From: CAWFKW01 sp963816535
Lineage (GTDB): Bacteria; Bacteroidota; Ignavibacteria; Tepidaquicellales; OLB5
Direction: 5' to 3'
Length of the DNA: 64,000 nucleotides
Assembly (NCBI GenBank): GCA_963816535.1
Contig: CAWFKW010000006.1
Location: 620,001 to 684,000 of the forward strand
In this document: in pieces, positions 8,427 to 17,050 of the stretch
Layout: every line of letters starts with the position of its first letter
Numbering within the stretch: the first letter of the stretch is position 1
Made by a program: the position numbers and the translations under genes
The notes under the pieces: model-generated
Told to the model about the DNA's origin: nothing
Database searches by the model: none
The model's input: only the letters and a program-made list of their open reading frames with translations

Positions 8427-8511
8427 AGTGATAAATTGAAAGAGGGAAATATCGGGCTATTTATGATGTTTTTTGCAAGAAATTTGGCCCTTTGCTTTAC
8501 CAAAAATGCGA

Positions 8512-8538
8512 GGGGCCTTCGAAAATACCGGAGGCCCC
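8512..8538 (-). terminator. Hairpin downstream of the T9SS-sorted protein gene
   Basis: A 7-bp GC-rich stem (8512-8518 with 8532-8538) lies about 20 bases past the minus-strand stop at 8559, with five T shortly after the stem on that strand. Likely a factor-independent terminator. Confidence 0.5.
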
Positions 8539-8558
8539 CATTAAAGTCCTGTCGCTTT

Positions 8559-9656
8559 CTATTTAATTAGAGTCAGTTTCTTTGTTTGCGAAAAGCTGCC
8601 GGCATTCAATCTATAAAAATAGATGCCGCTTGCCAGATTTTCTGCGTTCCAGTTAACGCTGTATGAACCCGCCGAAAATTCGCCGTCAGCCAAAGCTGCT
8701 ACTTCCTGGCCCCTGATATTAAATATTTTAAGAGACACATTACTCTTCTTAGGAATTCCAAATTCAATTGTCGTGCCGGGGTTGAACGGATTTGGATAAT
8801 TCTGAGCCAGCTTGTAATTCTCCGGTATCCCCGTGCCTGTGTTAACTATTCCGGTCGTTATGCTTACAACATAGCGAACTTCGCCGTTGAGCGCACGCGA
8901 TGAGAACCAACTGCCGGTTGTAGTAAACGGGGCAGAACGTGCATCGCCGGTTACCAATGTAAGATTAGTATCTGAATACGTACTGTACGCAGGCGTACCG
9001 GTGCCATAGTAACGCGGCCCTACAACATTAAACTTCAATGCGACACCGACTGTGTCGCCGGCAGGAATAGTTATTGCTGGAACCGTAAAAACTTCAGAAA
9101 TACCCTGTGTGACTGACCCCTGAACCACAGGTATAATGCCAATTGACGTCCAGCCCGCAGTCGAGCTGCCGGGGCCTGAGCCAACAGGTCCGCCCAATGC
9201 GGTCCCGCTGCGGATAAATACTTCCACAGTGAAACTTTGCGCAGGTGTTCCTGTGTTTGCCGTCTTCATTTGAGTAACGTAGGCGTCTCGCGGCCCGGCA
9301 ATAAGATCCAAAAACATTGCCCAGCCTGCAGAACCACCGTTATTGGATGCGTTGGGGTTGCCGGCAAGGATCATCGTATCTGAAACATCGTATCTGTTGC
9401 CCGGCAGCGTTATGCGGTCAAAACCGGAAAGTGAATGCGAATTAAATTGAGCCGTAAAAGGCATCGCCGTTTGCAGGTCAATTGCGCCGGCATTCAGAAC
9501 TTTCTGCGCTTCAATATTATCTATATCCGTTGTGTTTGTATTGGAAATTACAGGAATGAGTTTGACTTGGGAATGGCAAATCCCCGTTAAAGAAATAAAT
9601 GAGACAGTAAAAATCAAAGCAAGAAAAACTTTGAAATAGTTTAAATTGCTGAACAT
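8559..9656 (-). CDS. Secreted protein with type IX secretion C-terminal sorting domain
   Basis: 365 residues. A signal peptide occupies about residues 1-30. The middle part is a beta-rich, Gly/Thr/Ser-rich region I do not recognise. The last 80 residues ('NYPNPFNPGTTIEFGIP' through 'LASGIYFYRLNAGSFSQTKKL') form the type A Por-secretion sorting domain, which sends the protein through the type IX secretion system to the cell surface. The same tail occurs in the protein at 49.3 kb. It stands alone between tRNA-Gln and the M61 peptidase gene, same strand as both. Confidence 0.88.
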   Translation of the reverse strand: MFSNLNYFKVFLALIFTVSFISLTGICHSQVKLIPVISNTNTTDIDNIEAQKVLNAGAIDLQTAMPFTAQFNSHSLSGFDRITLPGNRYDVSDTMILAGNPNASNNGGSAGWAMFLDLIAGPRDAYVTQMKTANTGTPAQSFTVEVFIRSGTALGGPVGSGPGSSTAGWTSIGIIPVVQGSVTQGISEVFTVPAITIPAGDTVGVALKFNVVGPRYYGTGTPAYSTYSDTNLTLVTGDARSAPFTTTGSWFSSRALNGEVRYVVSITTGIVNTGTGIPENYKLAQNYPNPFNPGTTIEFGIPKKSNVSLKIFNIRGQEVAALADGEFSAGSYSVNWNAENLASGIYFYRLNAGSFSQTKKLTLIK

Positions 9657-9730
9657 AAAGCCTCCCTATTTTAGTTTGAATATGCCTGAACATAATAATT
9701 AATTTTCGGCATTTCAAGGGAATCATTATC

Positions 9731-11542
9731 TTACCACTTTCTGTTTAGCCAGCTTTCATAAATTGTCTTTTGAAGTTCCGTCGGGTTATCAACCTTTTCG
9801 ATCCTGTAATCAATTATAGGGATATTTTTGACGCTTAAAGAAACGTTTTTCTCACTGCCATTTTTTATGAATGAAATTCTTACATTGTCTCCTTCTTTCA
9901 GATCTTTCATTCTTCCGCTGATTGTAGAAGAATTAACTTTGACGCCATTGAGCGAATCTATTGCATCCCCCGACTCAAGCCCGGCATCTTCAGCAGGCGA
10001 TCCCGGCTGAACGTAACTTATCATCATATTGCCGTTCATGTCATAGCCGGATACTCCGATCGAAATATGAGGAGTTTTGGTTATAATTAATTTCAGCCCC
10101 GCATAAGATAAATATTTGTCCCAGTCTATTGGAGCGAGGCCGTATAAATAAGAATCGAAAAATGATGTAAGGCTTTCTCCGGCGTACTCTTCGCTCACTT
10201 TTATGAAATCGGAATTCACGTAGCCGCCGTTTTTTATCGGAAATCTTTCATACATAGCCCTCATCACATCGTCAAGCGAATGTTCATTTCCGGAATGATT
10301 TCGTATCTCTAGGTCAAGAAGCACGCTTACATTAGCCCCTTTTGAATAATAATCCGATTCAGCTATCCATTTGTTCGGCGTGTTCACCCAGAATTTTACC
10401 CATGCATCAAAGCTGGATTCCGCTAAAGTCTGAATTTTATTCCCGGGCCTGTTTTCATCGTTATCGATGTTGTTCTCAAGGTCCTTTATGAAATTTGTGT
10501 CGTATCCGTAACCGGCCTTCAAAAGCATTAATTGCTGGTAGTATGAGGTTGTTCCTTCGGCGATCCAAAGCTCTTCAGTGTAGTTTTCCTTTGTAAAATC
10601 GTAAGGGCAGATTCCGTGTGGTCGCAGCCGCTTAACGTTCCAGGTATGGAAGAACTCGTGCGAGCACGTCGAAAGAAATCCCGCGTACCTGTTTTTGCTT
10701 TCAAATACGTTTGGCGGCGCGTCGATAACAAATGAATTCCAGTGTTCCGTTCCGCCGTAATCTCCGGCCGTCAGCTGGAAAATGAAATCAAAATGGTCGT
10801 AGGGAAGCTCGCCCCAAAATTCTATATTGACCTCAACAATTTTAGTCAGGTCTTTTATAAGCGTATCCGCGTTATAATTTCCTTCGCCCTCAATGCTCAG
10901 GGTATGCCTTTTTCCTTCAACCGTAAAATTGAAATCTTTCTGATTCCCGATTTCAATCGGGCAATCTGCAAGGTAATCGTAGCTTGGAGCTGATAAAGTA
11001 TTCTCTTTGCCGTCAGCATAATCCAGGCCGGTTGTAACGTGCCAATTTCCGTATGGGATCACTTTGAGCTCAAGCGGGTAGGTGCGAAAATGTTCAGTGT
11101 ACATAAAGACCGCGCTGGCGTCAATAAATGCGTGTTCGTTATCCAGTCCTTTTGTCCGGTCCGAAAACTCATTTGCAAATACTTTATATTTTACGGTTAC
11201 GCCGCCTGCGCCGGTAGTAACGACGCGCCAAGTCGATTTATCAACCTTAAACCACTTCAGCTCTGATCCGTTTGTTCCCGCCGCGGAAAATTCCTGAACC
11301 CCCGATGCAAAATTGAAGACAACATATCTGCCTGAACGCCATACCGGCAGCTTGAAATCAACATAATCGTCTTTTGAATAACCTGAGTGTGGTATCGTAA
11401 TTTCAACTTCGAACAAATGATTGATTGGTTTCGGCATACTGACTGTATAGTACGTGTCGACATCGCTTGCAAACACATTTACGGTGCTAATTACGAAGAG
11501 CGCCAAAATGACATTTTTTGCCCCGAACAAAACCTTTTGCAT
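9731..11542 (-). CDS. M61 family metallopeptidase with PDZ domain
   Basis: 603 residues with an N-terminal signal peptide (about 1-25), an M61 N-terminal beta domain, then the zinc site HEFFH at 295-299 followed by 'WNVKRLRP' and a downstream Glu in 'LWIAEGTTSYY', as in glycyl-aminopeptidase-like M61 enzymes. A PDZ domain covers about 500-585 ('GNMMISYVQPGSPAEDAGLESGD' region). It is probably a periplasmic or outer-membrane aminopeptidase for peptides. It lies 74 bases upstream of the T9SS-sorted protein gene and could share its transcript. Confidence 0.9.
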   Translation of the reverse strand: MQKVLFGAKNVILALFVISTVNVFASDVDTYYTVSMPKPINHLFEVEITIPHSGYSKDDYVDFKLPVWRSGRYVVFNFASGVQEFSAAGTNGSELKWFKVDKSTWRVVTTGAGGVTVKYKVFANEFSDRTKGLDNEHAFIDASAVFMYTEHFRTYPLELKVIPYGNWHVTTGLDYADGKENTLSAPSYDYLADCPIEIGNQKDFNFTVEGKRHTLSIEGEGNYNADTLIKDLTKIVEVNIEFWGELPYDHFDFIFQLTAGDYGGTEHWNSFVIDAPPNVFESKNRYAGFLSTCSHEFFHTWNVKRLRPHGICPYDFTKENYTEELWIAEGTTSYYQQLMLLKAGYGYDTNFIKDLENNIDNDENRPGNKIQTLAESSFDAWVKFWVNTPNKWIAESDYYSKGANVSVLLDLEIRNHSGNEHSLDDVMRAMYERFPIKNGGYVNSDFIKVSEEYAGESLTSFFDSYLYGLAPIDWDKYLSYAGLKLIITKTPHISIGVSGYDMNGNMMISYVQPGSPAEDAGLESGDAIDSLNGVKVNSSTISGRMKDLKEGDNVRISFIKNGSEKNVSLSVKNIPIIDYRIEKVDNPTELQKTIYESWLNRKW

Positions 11543-12154
11543 GTAAACTCTGATATTTTTGATTATTAGTTTATAATTAGATTCCGACAGGCAATATAAG
11601 GTTTCATTTTGAAATTAGGAATTACGAATTAAAAATTAAGAATTGTTTAGTTCTTTTACACTCAGTCCCAAGCTCCTGCTTGGGACTTCAATTTCCTATA
11701 TTTCGCCGTTGTTGGTGTTATCACCAACAACCAAAATTAAGTTTGTTTGATTTTGATGCTCCCCACTTTTTTTAAGGAGAGGTACTCGCTTTAGCGGGTG
11801 GGTTGCCGGATACCCCGCATCAGGTGCGGGCCAAGCCCCGATCCGCCAATACATGTTCTCAGTCCCAAGCAGGAGCTTGGGACTTCAATTTCCTATATTT
11901 CGCCATTGTTGGTGTTATCGCAAACAACAAAAATAAATTCCCGCATATTGGCGTAAAATAACCGGGCGGACACATAGGTCCGCCCCTACAGGTTTTGCGC
12001 TTCGTTCCCTGCCTGTTTACCTGCTTATGGAATTGCAGAAGGCAGGCGCTCAGCGTTACGCCAGAACAAAAATGCCCGCCAACATATTTGTCAACGGGCA
12101 TTATTTAATATTTATATTTCTAACCTGTAACTTGCTAACTTGTAACCTGTAACC
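11543..12154. repeat. Gene-free gap packed with palindromic repeats
   Basis: 612 bases without a gene. Two copies of a composite repeat (11664-11731 and 11861-11929) each hold a palindrome with arms AGTCCCAAGC/GCTTGGGACT, a conserved spacer, then a palindrome GTTGTTGGTG-TTAT-CACCAACAAC (degraded in copy 2). The 4-base loop of the first palindrome is TCCT in one copy and its reverse complement AGGA in the other. A REP-family copy (11964-11992) of the type clustered at 48-49 kb is also present, plus the terminator at 12066-12102. ORFs here are translated repeats. Confidence 0.8.
12066..12102 (-). terminator. Rho-independent terminator after the dihydroorotate-dehydrogenase-like gene
   Basis: Minus strand: stem AATGCCCG (12071-12078) with CGGGCATT (12095-12102), followed by a T run. 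It lies about 55 bases past the stop at 12155. Confidence 0.7.
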
Positions 12155-13153
12155 TTATTTAAACGTATTCAGCGCCTTCATATAATTTGCTCTTTCAAAA
12201 GCGCCCGGATTTCCAACCGATTTATAGCTCATACTTCCGCGCATAATTTCCAAATTCGGATACTCGCGGTCGATCATCCATTGCTCCAAATGCTGAAGCA
12301 CGGTCTTAATGTGTTCAATTCCATAATTGTGGAGCGCTGAGAACATCTGCGTGACTTTTGCGCCGGCCATAATCAGTTTTATCACATCTTCAGCCGAATG
12401 AACGCCGCTTGTTGCGGCAAGGTCGGCCTTAATTCTGCCGTACATAATTGCGATCCATCTTAGCGGCAGCCTTAAAGATTGCCCTGTGCTGAGCTTTACG
12501 TTAGGAACTACATCCAGAGTTTCCAGATCTATGTCAGGTTGATAGAAACGGTTGAACATGACTATTCCGTCTGCGCCGTTATCGTCAAGTTCTTTTACAA
12601 AATGAGCCATTGAACTGATAAAAGGACTGATCTTTATGGCCACAGGTATGCTAATTGCCGCTTTAACCGAATGAAGAGTTTCTATATATAGCTTTTCAAC
12701 ATCTTCCGAGTGTGCGTTAATATCCGTTGCCAGAAAATAAACGTTTAATTCCAAAGCATCGGCGCCGGCGCTTTCGATAAGCCTTGAATACTCTGTCCAT
12801 CCGCCGGGGGTGCAGCCATTTAAGCTTCCGATAACCGGAATGCTCACAGCTTCCTTTGCTTTTCTTATCTGGTTAAGATATTCATCGGGACCCATCTTAT
12901 ACTCAACCTGTTCCGGGAAATAATTCGTGGCCTCGGCATGAGTGTTAGCGTGTTCCGTTGTGTGGTGGAACAGTTCCATTGCTTCATGCGTTATTTGTTC
13001 TTCAAAAAGCGAGTACATTACAACAGCCGCCGCTCCCGCATCTTCCATTTTCTTTATGTTCGCAATTTCTTTTGAAAACGGTGAAGCAGAAGGAACAATC
13101 GGATTTTTAAGGTTCAAACCCAGGTAAGTTGTTGATAAGTCTATTATGCTCAT
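12155..13153 (-). CDS. Dihydroorotate dehydrogenase-like flavoprotein
   Basis: 332 residues of a TIM-barrel flavoenzyme. It begins 'LSTTYLGLNLKNPIVPSASPFSK' and contains 'IPVIGSLNGCTPGGWTEYSRLIESAGADALELNVYF' and 'IPVAIKISPF', as in DHOD-like proteins. The subfamily that follows nifJ in many anaerobes is not the pyrimidine enzyme; its substrate is unknown to me. It is 51 bases downstream of the nifJ stop on the same strand and is closed by a terminator, so nifJ and this gene probably form one operon. Confidence 0.85.
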   Translation of the reverse strand: MSIIDLSTTYLGLNLKNPIVPSASPFSKEIANIKKMEDAGAAAVVMYSLFEEQITHEAMELFHHTTEHANTHAEATNYFPEQVEYKMGPDEYLNQIRKAKEAVSIPVIGSLNGCTPGGWTEYSRLIESAGADALELNVYFLATDINAHSEDVEKLYIETLHSVKAAISIPVAIKISPFISSMAHFVKELDDNGADGIVMFNRFYQPDIDLETLDVVPNVKLSTGQSLRLPLRWIAIMYGRIKADLAATSGVHSAEDVIKLIMAGAKVTQMFSALHNYGIEHIKTVLQHLEQWMIDREYPNLEIMRGSMSYKSVGNPGAFERANYMKALNTFK

Positions 13154-13204
13154 TGTTGCTATTAAATTTGTTTATGAATATACCCTTCTCGGTGGTTTGT
13201 AAAT

Positions 13205-13609
13205 TTAGTTCTTTTTAAATGCGTTATCCCAGTCTGCGGCTAAATCAACATAGCTTTTCCAGCGGTGGTCAACATCGCCTTGTGCAAGTTCTATCAATAA
13301 CTTAGCTTCTTCGGGGTGGCTCTTTGTAAGCATACTGTAGCGTGTTTCAGTGTATGCGTAATCTTTTAGTTTTATCTTAGGCGGTTTTGAATCAAGCTTG
13401 AACGGGCTTACGCCTTCAGCGGCAAGCGCAGGATTAAACCTGAACAGCGGCCAGTACCCTGACTCAACCGCGGCTTTCTGATGCGCGTTGCCATCTTTCA
13501 TGTTAATGCCGTGGGCAATACAATGGCTGTATGCGATTATGAGAGATGGACCATCATAAGCCTCGGCCTCCATGAACGCTTTCACAGTTTGGGTGTCGCT
13601 GGCGCCCAT
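13205..13609 (-). CDS. nifJ: C-terminal part of pyruvate:ferredoxin oxidoreductase NifJ, separated by a frameshift
   Basis: This frame carries the last roughly 150 residues of NifJ. From the first ATG it begins 'MGASDTQTVKAFMEAEAYDG' and continues with 'GPSLIIAYSHCIAHGINM', conserved TPP-domain sequence near the NifJ C-terminus. The frame is open upstream of 13609 as 'DLGLIAVSYGNVYVARVAMG', which joins exactly to the main ORF after 'GKPVPKK'. A single missing A in the run at 13664-13669 separates the two. As an independent protein it would lack a domain start, so it is treated as part of nifJ: either a pseudogene, a homopolymer error or a recoding site. Confidence 0.88.
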   Translation of the reverse strand: MGASDTQTVKAFMEAEAYDGPSLIIAYSHCIAHGINMKDGNAHQKAAVESGYWPLFRFNPALAAEGVSPFKLDSKPPKIKLKDYAYTETRYSMLTKSHPEEAKLLIELAQGDVDHRWKSYVDLAADWDNAFKKN

Positions 13610-13641
13610 TGCAACTCTTGCAACATAAACATTTCCATAGC

Positions 13642-16600
13642 TTACTGCAATGAGTCCAAGATCTTTTTTGGCACGGGTTTGCCTGCCGCAGCAAATTTTG
13701 CGACAGCTGCGCGCGGTGTGGATTTTGACATTTGTCCGCCGGTGTTTGAATATACTTCGGTATCCAGAACCAGCAAGTTCACATTCTTGCCTGAGAACAA
13801 AACATGGTCCAATCCGCCATAACCAATATCATAAGCCCAGCCGTCCCCGCCCATGATCCATACTGACTTTTTCACCAGGTAGTCGGCCACCCAGCTCAAA
13901 GTTCTTGCTTCATCGGTGTTTATTTTTTCAAGCAGCTTTTTAAGCTCTTCAACTCTTTCACGCTGTTCATAAATTCCGGCTTCATCTCTTTGATCTGCAT
14001 TAATTATATCGTCAACAAGCTTTTCGCCTATTTGCGAAGCCAGAGATTTCAATGAATGTATTGCATGTTCGTTGTGTTTATCAATAGCCAGGCGGAAACC
14101 GAGCCCGAATTCGGAGTTATCTTCGAATAACGAATTTGACCAGGCGGGCCCGCGTCCCTCTTTATTCTTCGTCCATGGCGTTGTCGGCAGGTTGCCCCCG
14201 TAAATTGAAGAGCATCCTGTCGCATTTGCTATAATTGACCTGTCGCCGAACAGCTGGCTCACCAGCTTAACGTACGGCGTTTCGCCGCACCCGCTGCATG
14301 CGCCTGAATATTCAAATAACGGTTCAAGGAACTGCGAATCCTTGACAGAGGTGAAATTGAGTTTCCTTCTGTCGGTCTCCGGTATGTTCAGGAAATAATC
14401 CAGGTTGGCGCTTTCGGTTTTTCTCAGCGGTATCTGATCCGCCATGTTTATAGCTTTGAGGCGCGTCTCTCTCTTGTTCTTTGCGGGGCAGATCTCTACG
14501 CAGATTCCGCAGCCCGTGCAGTCTTCAACCGCTACCTGCAGCGAATATTGAGTTCCTTCGCCGAATTCTTTCCCGCGGTATTTTGTATATTTAAACGACT
14601 CAGGCACATCTATAAGTTCTTTTTCGTTGTAAACTTTGGCTCTTATGGCCGTATGCGGGCAAACTATTACGCATTTGTTGCATTGAATGCATACTTCAGT
14701 GTCCCAAACCGGGACCTCAAGAGCAATGTTTCTTTTTTCCCATGCGGCGGTTCCCGTAGGATATGTACCATCGGCAGGCAATAAGCTTGTTGGCAATAAA
14801 TCTCCTTTACCTTCAATCATCATTGCGGTGACATTCTTCACAAAATCAGGCGCCTTAGCCGAAACTGTTGGCTGCATTTTCAGCTTGCTTGTGACCGCGT
14901 TAGCGGTTCCATCCCCCTGCGCCTTTACTTCAAACAGATTTTCAATTGTCTTATCCACAGATTCGAAATTCATCTGCACAATTTTCTCGCCTTTTTTCCC
15001 ATAAGTTTTCTTTATCGCATTCTTTATCGATGCTATTGCCTGCTCTTTTGGTACAATATTTGAAATCGCAAAGAAACATGTCTGCATTATCGAGTTTATT
15101 CTTGCTCCCATGCCTGTTTCTTTTGCCACTTTATAAGCGTCTATTACGTAAAACTTCATTTTCTTGTCTATAATATCGCGCTGTGCATTCTCGGGCAGCG
15201 AGTCCCATGCATTCTCTTTCGGGACCTGCGTGTTAAGAAGAAATGTAGCGCCTTCAATTGCATCTGCCAGCATGTCGGTCTTTTCCAGGAAGAACTGCTG
15301 ATGGCACGCTATAAAATTCGCTTTGTTGATCAAATATGTTGAGTGGATCGGTTTCGGGCCAAATCTCAGGTGAGACGTTGTCATAGTTCCTGATTTTTTC
15401 GAATCGTATACGAAATATCCCTGCGCAAAATTATCCGTCTCTTCGCCGATGATCTTTATCGAGTTTTTATTGGCCCCAACTGTTCCGTCAGCGCCCAATC
15501 CATAGAACTTGCCGCGGAAAGTTTCCGGCGCCTCGACTGTATATGCCTGGTCAAATTCTAAACTGGTAAAAGTAACATCGTCTTTTATGCCTATCGTGAA
15601 ATGTCTCATCGGCTTGTCTTTTTTCAGTTCATCGTAAACCGCCTTCACCATTGATGGAGCAAATTCCTTTGAAGAAAGCCCGTATCTGCCGCCGATTATT
15701 TTCGGAAATACGTTTAATGCAAGCTTCCCATCGCTGTATGTTTCTGTTATCGCGTTAACAATATCAAGATACAGAGGTTCGCCGGCCGAGCCCGGTTCTT
15801 TTGTTCTGTCTAATACTGCAATTTTGCTTACAGTCTTAGGCAGCGCGCTGATAAAATGTTCTATTGAAAACGGCCTGTATAGCCTTACTTTTATCATTCC
15901 CGTTTTTTCGCCGTGCGCGTTCATATAATCAACGGTTTCCTGAACCGCTTCCGCTCCCGAACCCATTATGATTATCACCCTGTCTGCTTCAGGATGCCCG
16001 TAGTAATCGAACAACTTATACTGTCTTCCCGTAATGGAAGCAAACTTGTCCATTTGTTTCTGAACGATATCCGGGCAGGCGAAGTAATATTTATTTACCG
16101 TTTCACGTCCCTGGAAATACACATCGGGATTTTGAGCCGTCCCCCTGATGAACGGATTATCCGATGAAAGCGCTCTTTTCCTGTGCTCAAGTATCAGCTT
16201 TTCATTCATCATTTGCTTCATATCGTCAACTGTAAGTTCTTCGATCTTCATCACTTCATGCGAAGTTCTGAAGCCGTCAAAGAAATGCAGGAATGGTATT
16301 CTCGATTCAAGCGTCGACGCGTGCGATATCAATGCCAGGTCCATTACTTCCTGAACTGAGTTTGAAGCCATCATTGCAAATCCAGTTGAGCGGCACGCCA
16401 TTACGTCGCTGTGGTCGCCGAAAATAGATAACGCCTGCGCGGCAATGGAGCGCGCTGAAACATGGAAAACAGTAGATGTTAATTCGCCGGCTATCTTAAA
16501 CATGTTTGGTATCATCAGGAGCAATCCCTGCGAAGCAGTGAATGTTGTTGTTAATGCGCCTGTTTGCAGCGCTCCGTGAACCGCGCCGGATGCGCCGCCT

Positions 16601-16791
16601 TCGCTTTGTAATTCTGATACTGTAGGTATGATACCCCATAGATTAGGCTTTTTCTCAGCCGCCCATGCGTCGCAGAGTTCGCCCATATTAGATGACGGGG
16701 TAATTGGATATATTGCGCAGACCTCATTTACGTGGTAAGCTACGTGCGCCGCAGCTTCATTGCCGTCTATTGTTACTTTCTTTCGTTCCAA
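13642..16791 (-). CDS. nifJ: Pyruvate:ferredoxin (flavodoxin) oxidoreductase NifJ, main body, frameshifted near the C-terminus
   Basis: 1049 residues; with the downstream frame the total is about 1190, the normal length of single-chain NifJ. 'YPITPSS' at 28-34 opens the alpha-like domain, followed by gamma-like sequence, a ferredoxin domain with two [4Fe-4S] motifs ('CIQCNKCVIVC' and 'CTGCGICVEIC'), and the TPP domain with 'CSGCGETPY' and 'VWIMGGDGWAYDIGYGGLDH'. It converts pyruvate plus CoA to acetyl-CoA, CO2 and reduced ferredoxin. The reading frame breaks at 13664-13669, where six A's (A AAA AAG) replace the seven needed. The upstream region carries an FNR-like palindrome; a DHOD-like gene follows. 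Confidence 0.92.
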   Translation of the reverse strand: MERKKVTIDGNEAAAHVAYHVNEVCAIYPITPSSNMGELCDAWAAEKKPNLWGIIPTVSELQSEGGASGAVHGALQTGALTTTFTASQGLLLMIPNMFKIAGELTSTVFHVSARSIAAQALSIFGDHSDVMACRSTGFAMMASNSVQEVMDLALISHASTLESRIPFLHFFDGFRTSHEVMKIEELTVDDMKQMMNEKLILEHRKRALSSDNPFIRGTAQNPDVYFQGRETVNKYYFACPDIVQKQMDKFASITGRQYKLFDYYGHPEADRVIIIMGSGAEAVQETVDYMNAHGEKTGMIKVRLYRPFSIEHFISALPKTVSKIAVLDRTKEPGSAGEPLYLDIVNAITETYSDGKLALNVFPKIIGGRYGLSSKEFAPSMVKAVYDELKKDKPMRHFTIGIKDDVTFTSLEFDQAYTVEAPETFRGKFYGLGADGTVGANKNSIKIIGEETDNFAQGYFVYDSKKSGTMTTSHLRFGPKPIHSTYLINKANFIACHQQFFLEKTDMLADAIEGATFLLNTQVPKENAWDSLPENAQRDIIDKKMKFYVIDAYKVAKETGMGARINSIMQTCFFAISNIVPKEQAIASIKNAIKKTYGKKGEKIVQMNFESVDKTIENLFEVKAQGDGTANAVTSKLKMQPTVSAKAPDFVKNVTAMMIEGKGDLLPTSLLPADGTYPTGTAAWEKRNIALEVPVWDTEVCIQCNKCVIVCPHTAIRAKVYNEKELIDVPESFKYTKYRGKEFGEGTQYSLQVAVEDCTGCGICVEICPAKNKRETRLKAINMADQIPLRKTESANLDYFLNIPETDRRKLNFTSVKDSQFLEPLFEYSGACSGCGETPYVKLVSQLFGDRSIIANATGCSSIYGGNLPTTPWTKNKEGRGPAWSNSLFEDNSEFGLGFRLAIDKHNEHAIHSLKSLASQIGEKLVDDIINADQRDEAGIYEQRERVEELKKLLEKINTDEARTLSWVADYLVKKSVWIMGGDGWAYDIGYGGLDHVLFSGKNVNLLVLDTEVYSNTGGQMSKSTPRAAVAKFAAAGKPVPKKILDSLQ

Positions 16792-16901
16792 AACTAAAGC
16801 TCCTGTTAAGAAATATTGTCAAAATTCAATTGAAATTCGGGTTTTTCTCAAATTTCACTTTTTTACTATATCAAATTTAAGTCTTTGCCGACACCTAAAA
16901 A

Positions 16902-16916
16902 ATGATATATATCATG
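16902..16916. promoter_or_regulatory. FNR/CRP-like palindromic operator upstream of nifJ
   Basis: ATGATATATATCATG, with a perfect palindrome ATGATATATATCAT, lies 111 bases upstream of the nifJ start and 135 bases upstream of the divergent thioredoxin/NHL gene. It has the TGAT-N4-ATCA core and differs by one base from the site upstream of the VOR-type operon (7585-7600). Regulator assignment is inferred. Confidence 0.5.
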
Positions 16917-17050
16917 TTTTGATAGGATTTTTGTCATGTTTTTCACAGGCGCTCCAAGAACTGATTTATTAATTTTCACGTATATTTTAAAAGAACACAC
17001 TGACATTTTGAAACTAATATTAATTAATTTTGCATTACATTTGTAACCAC

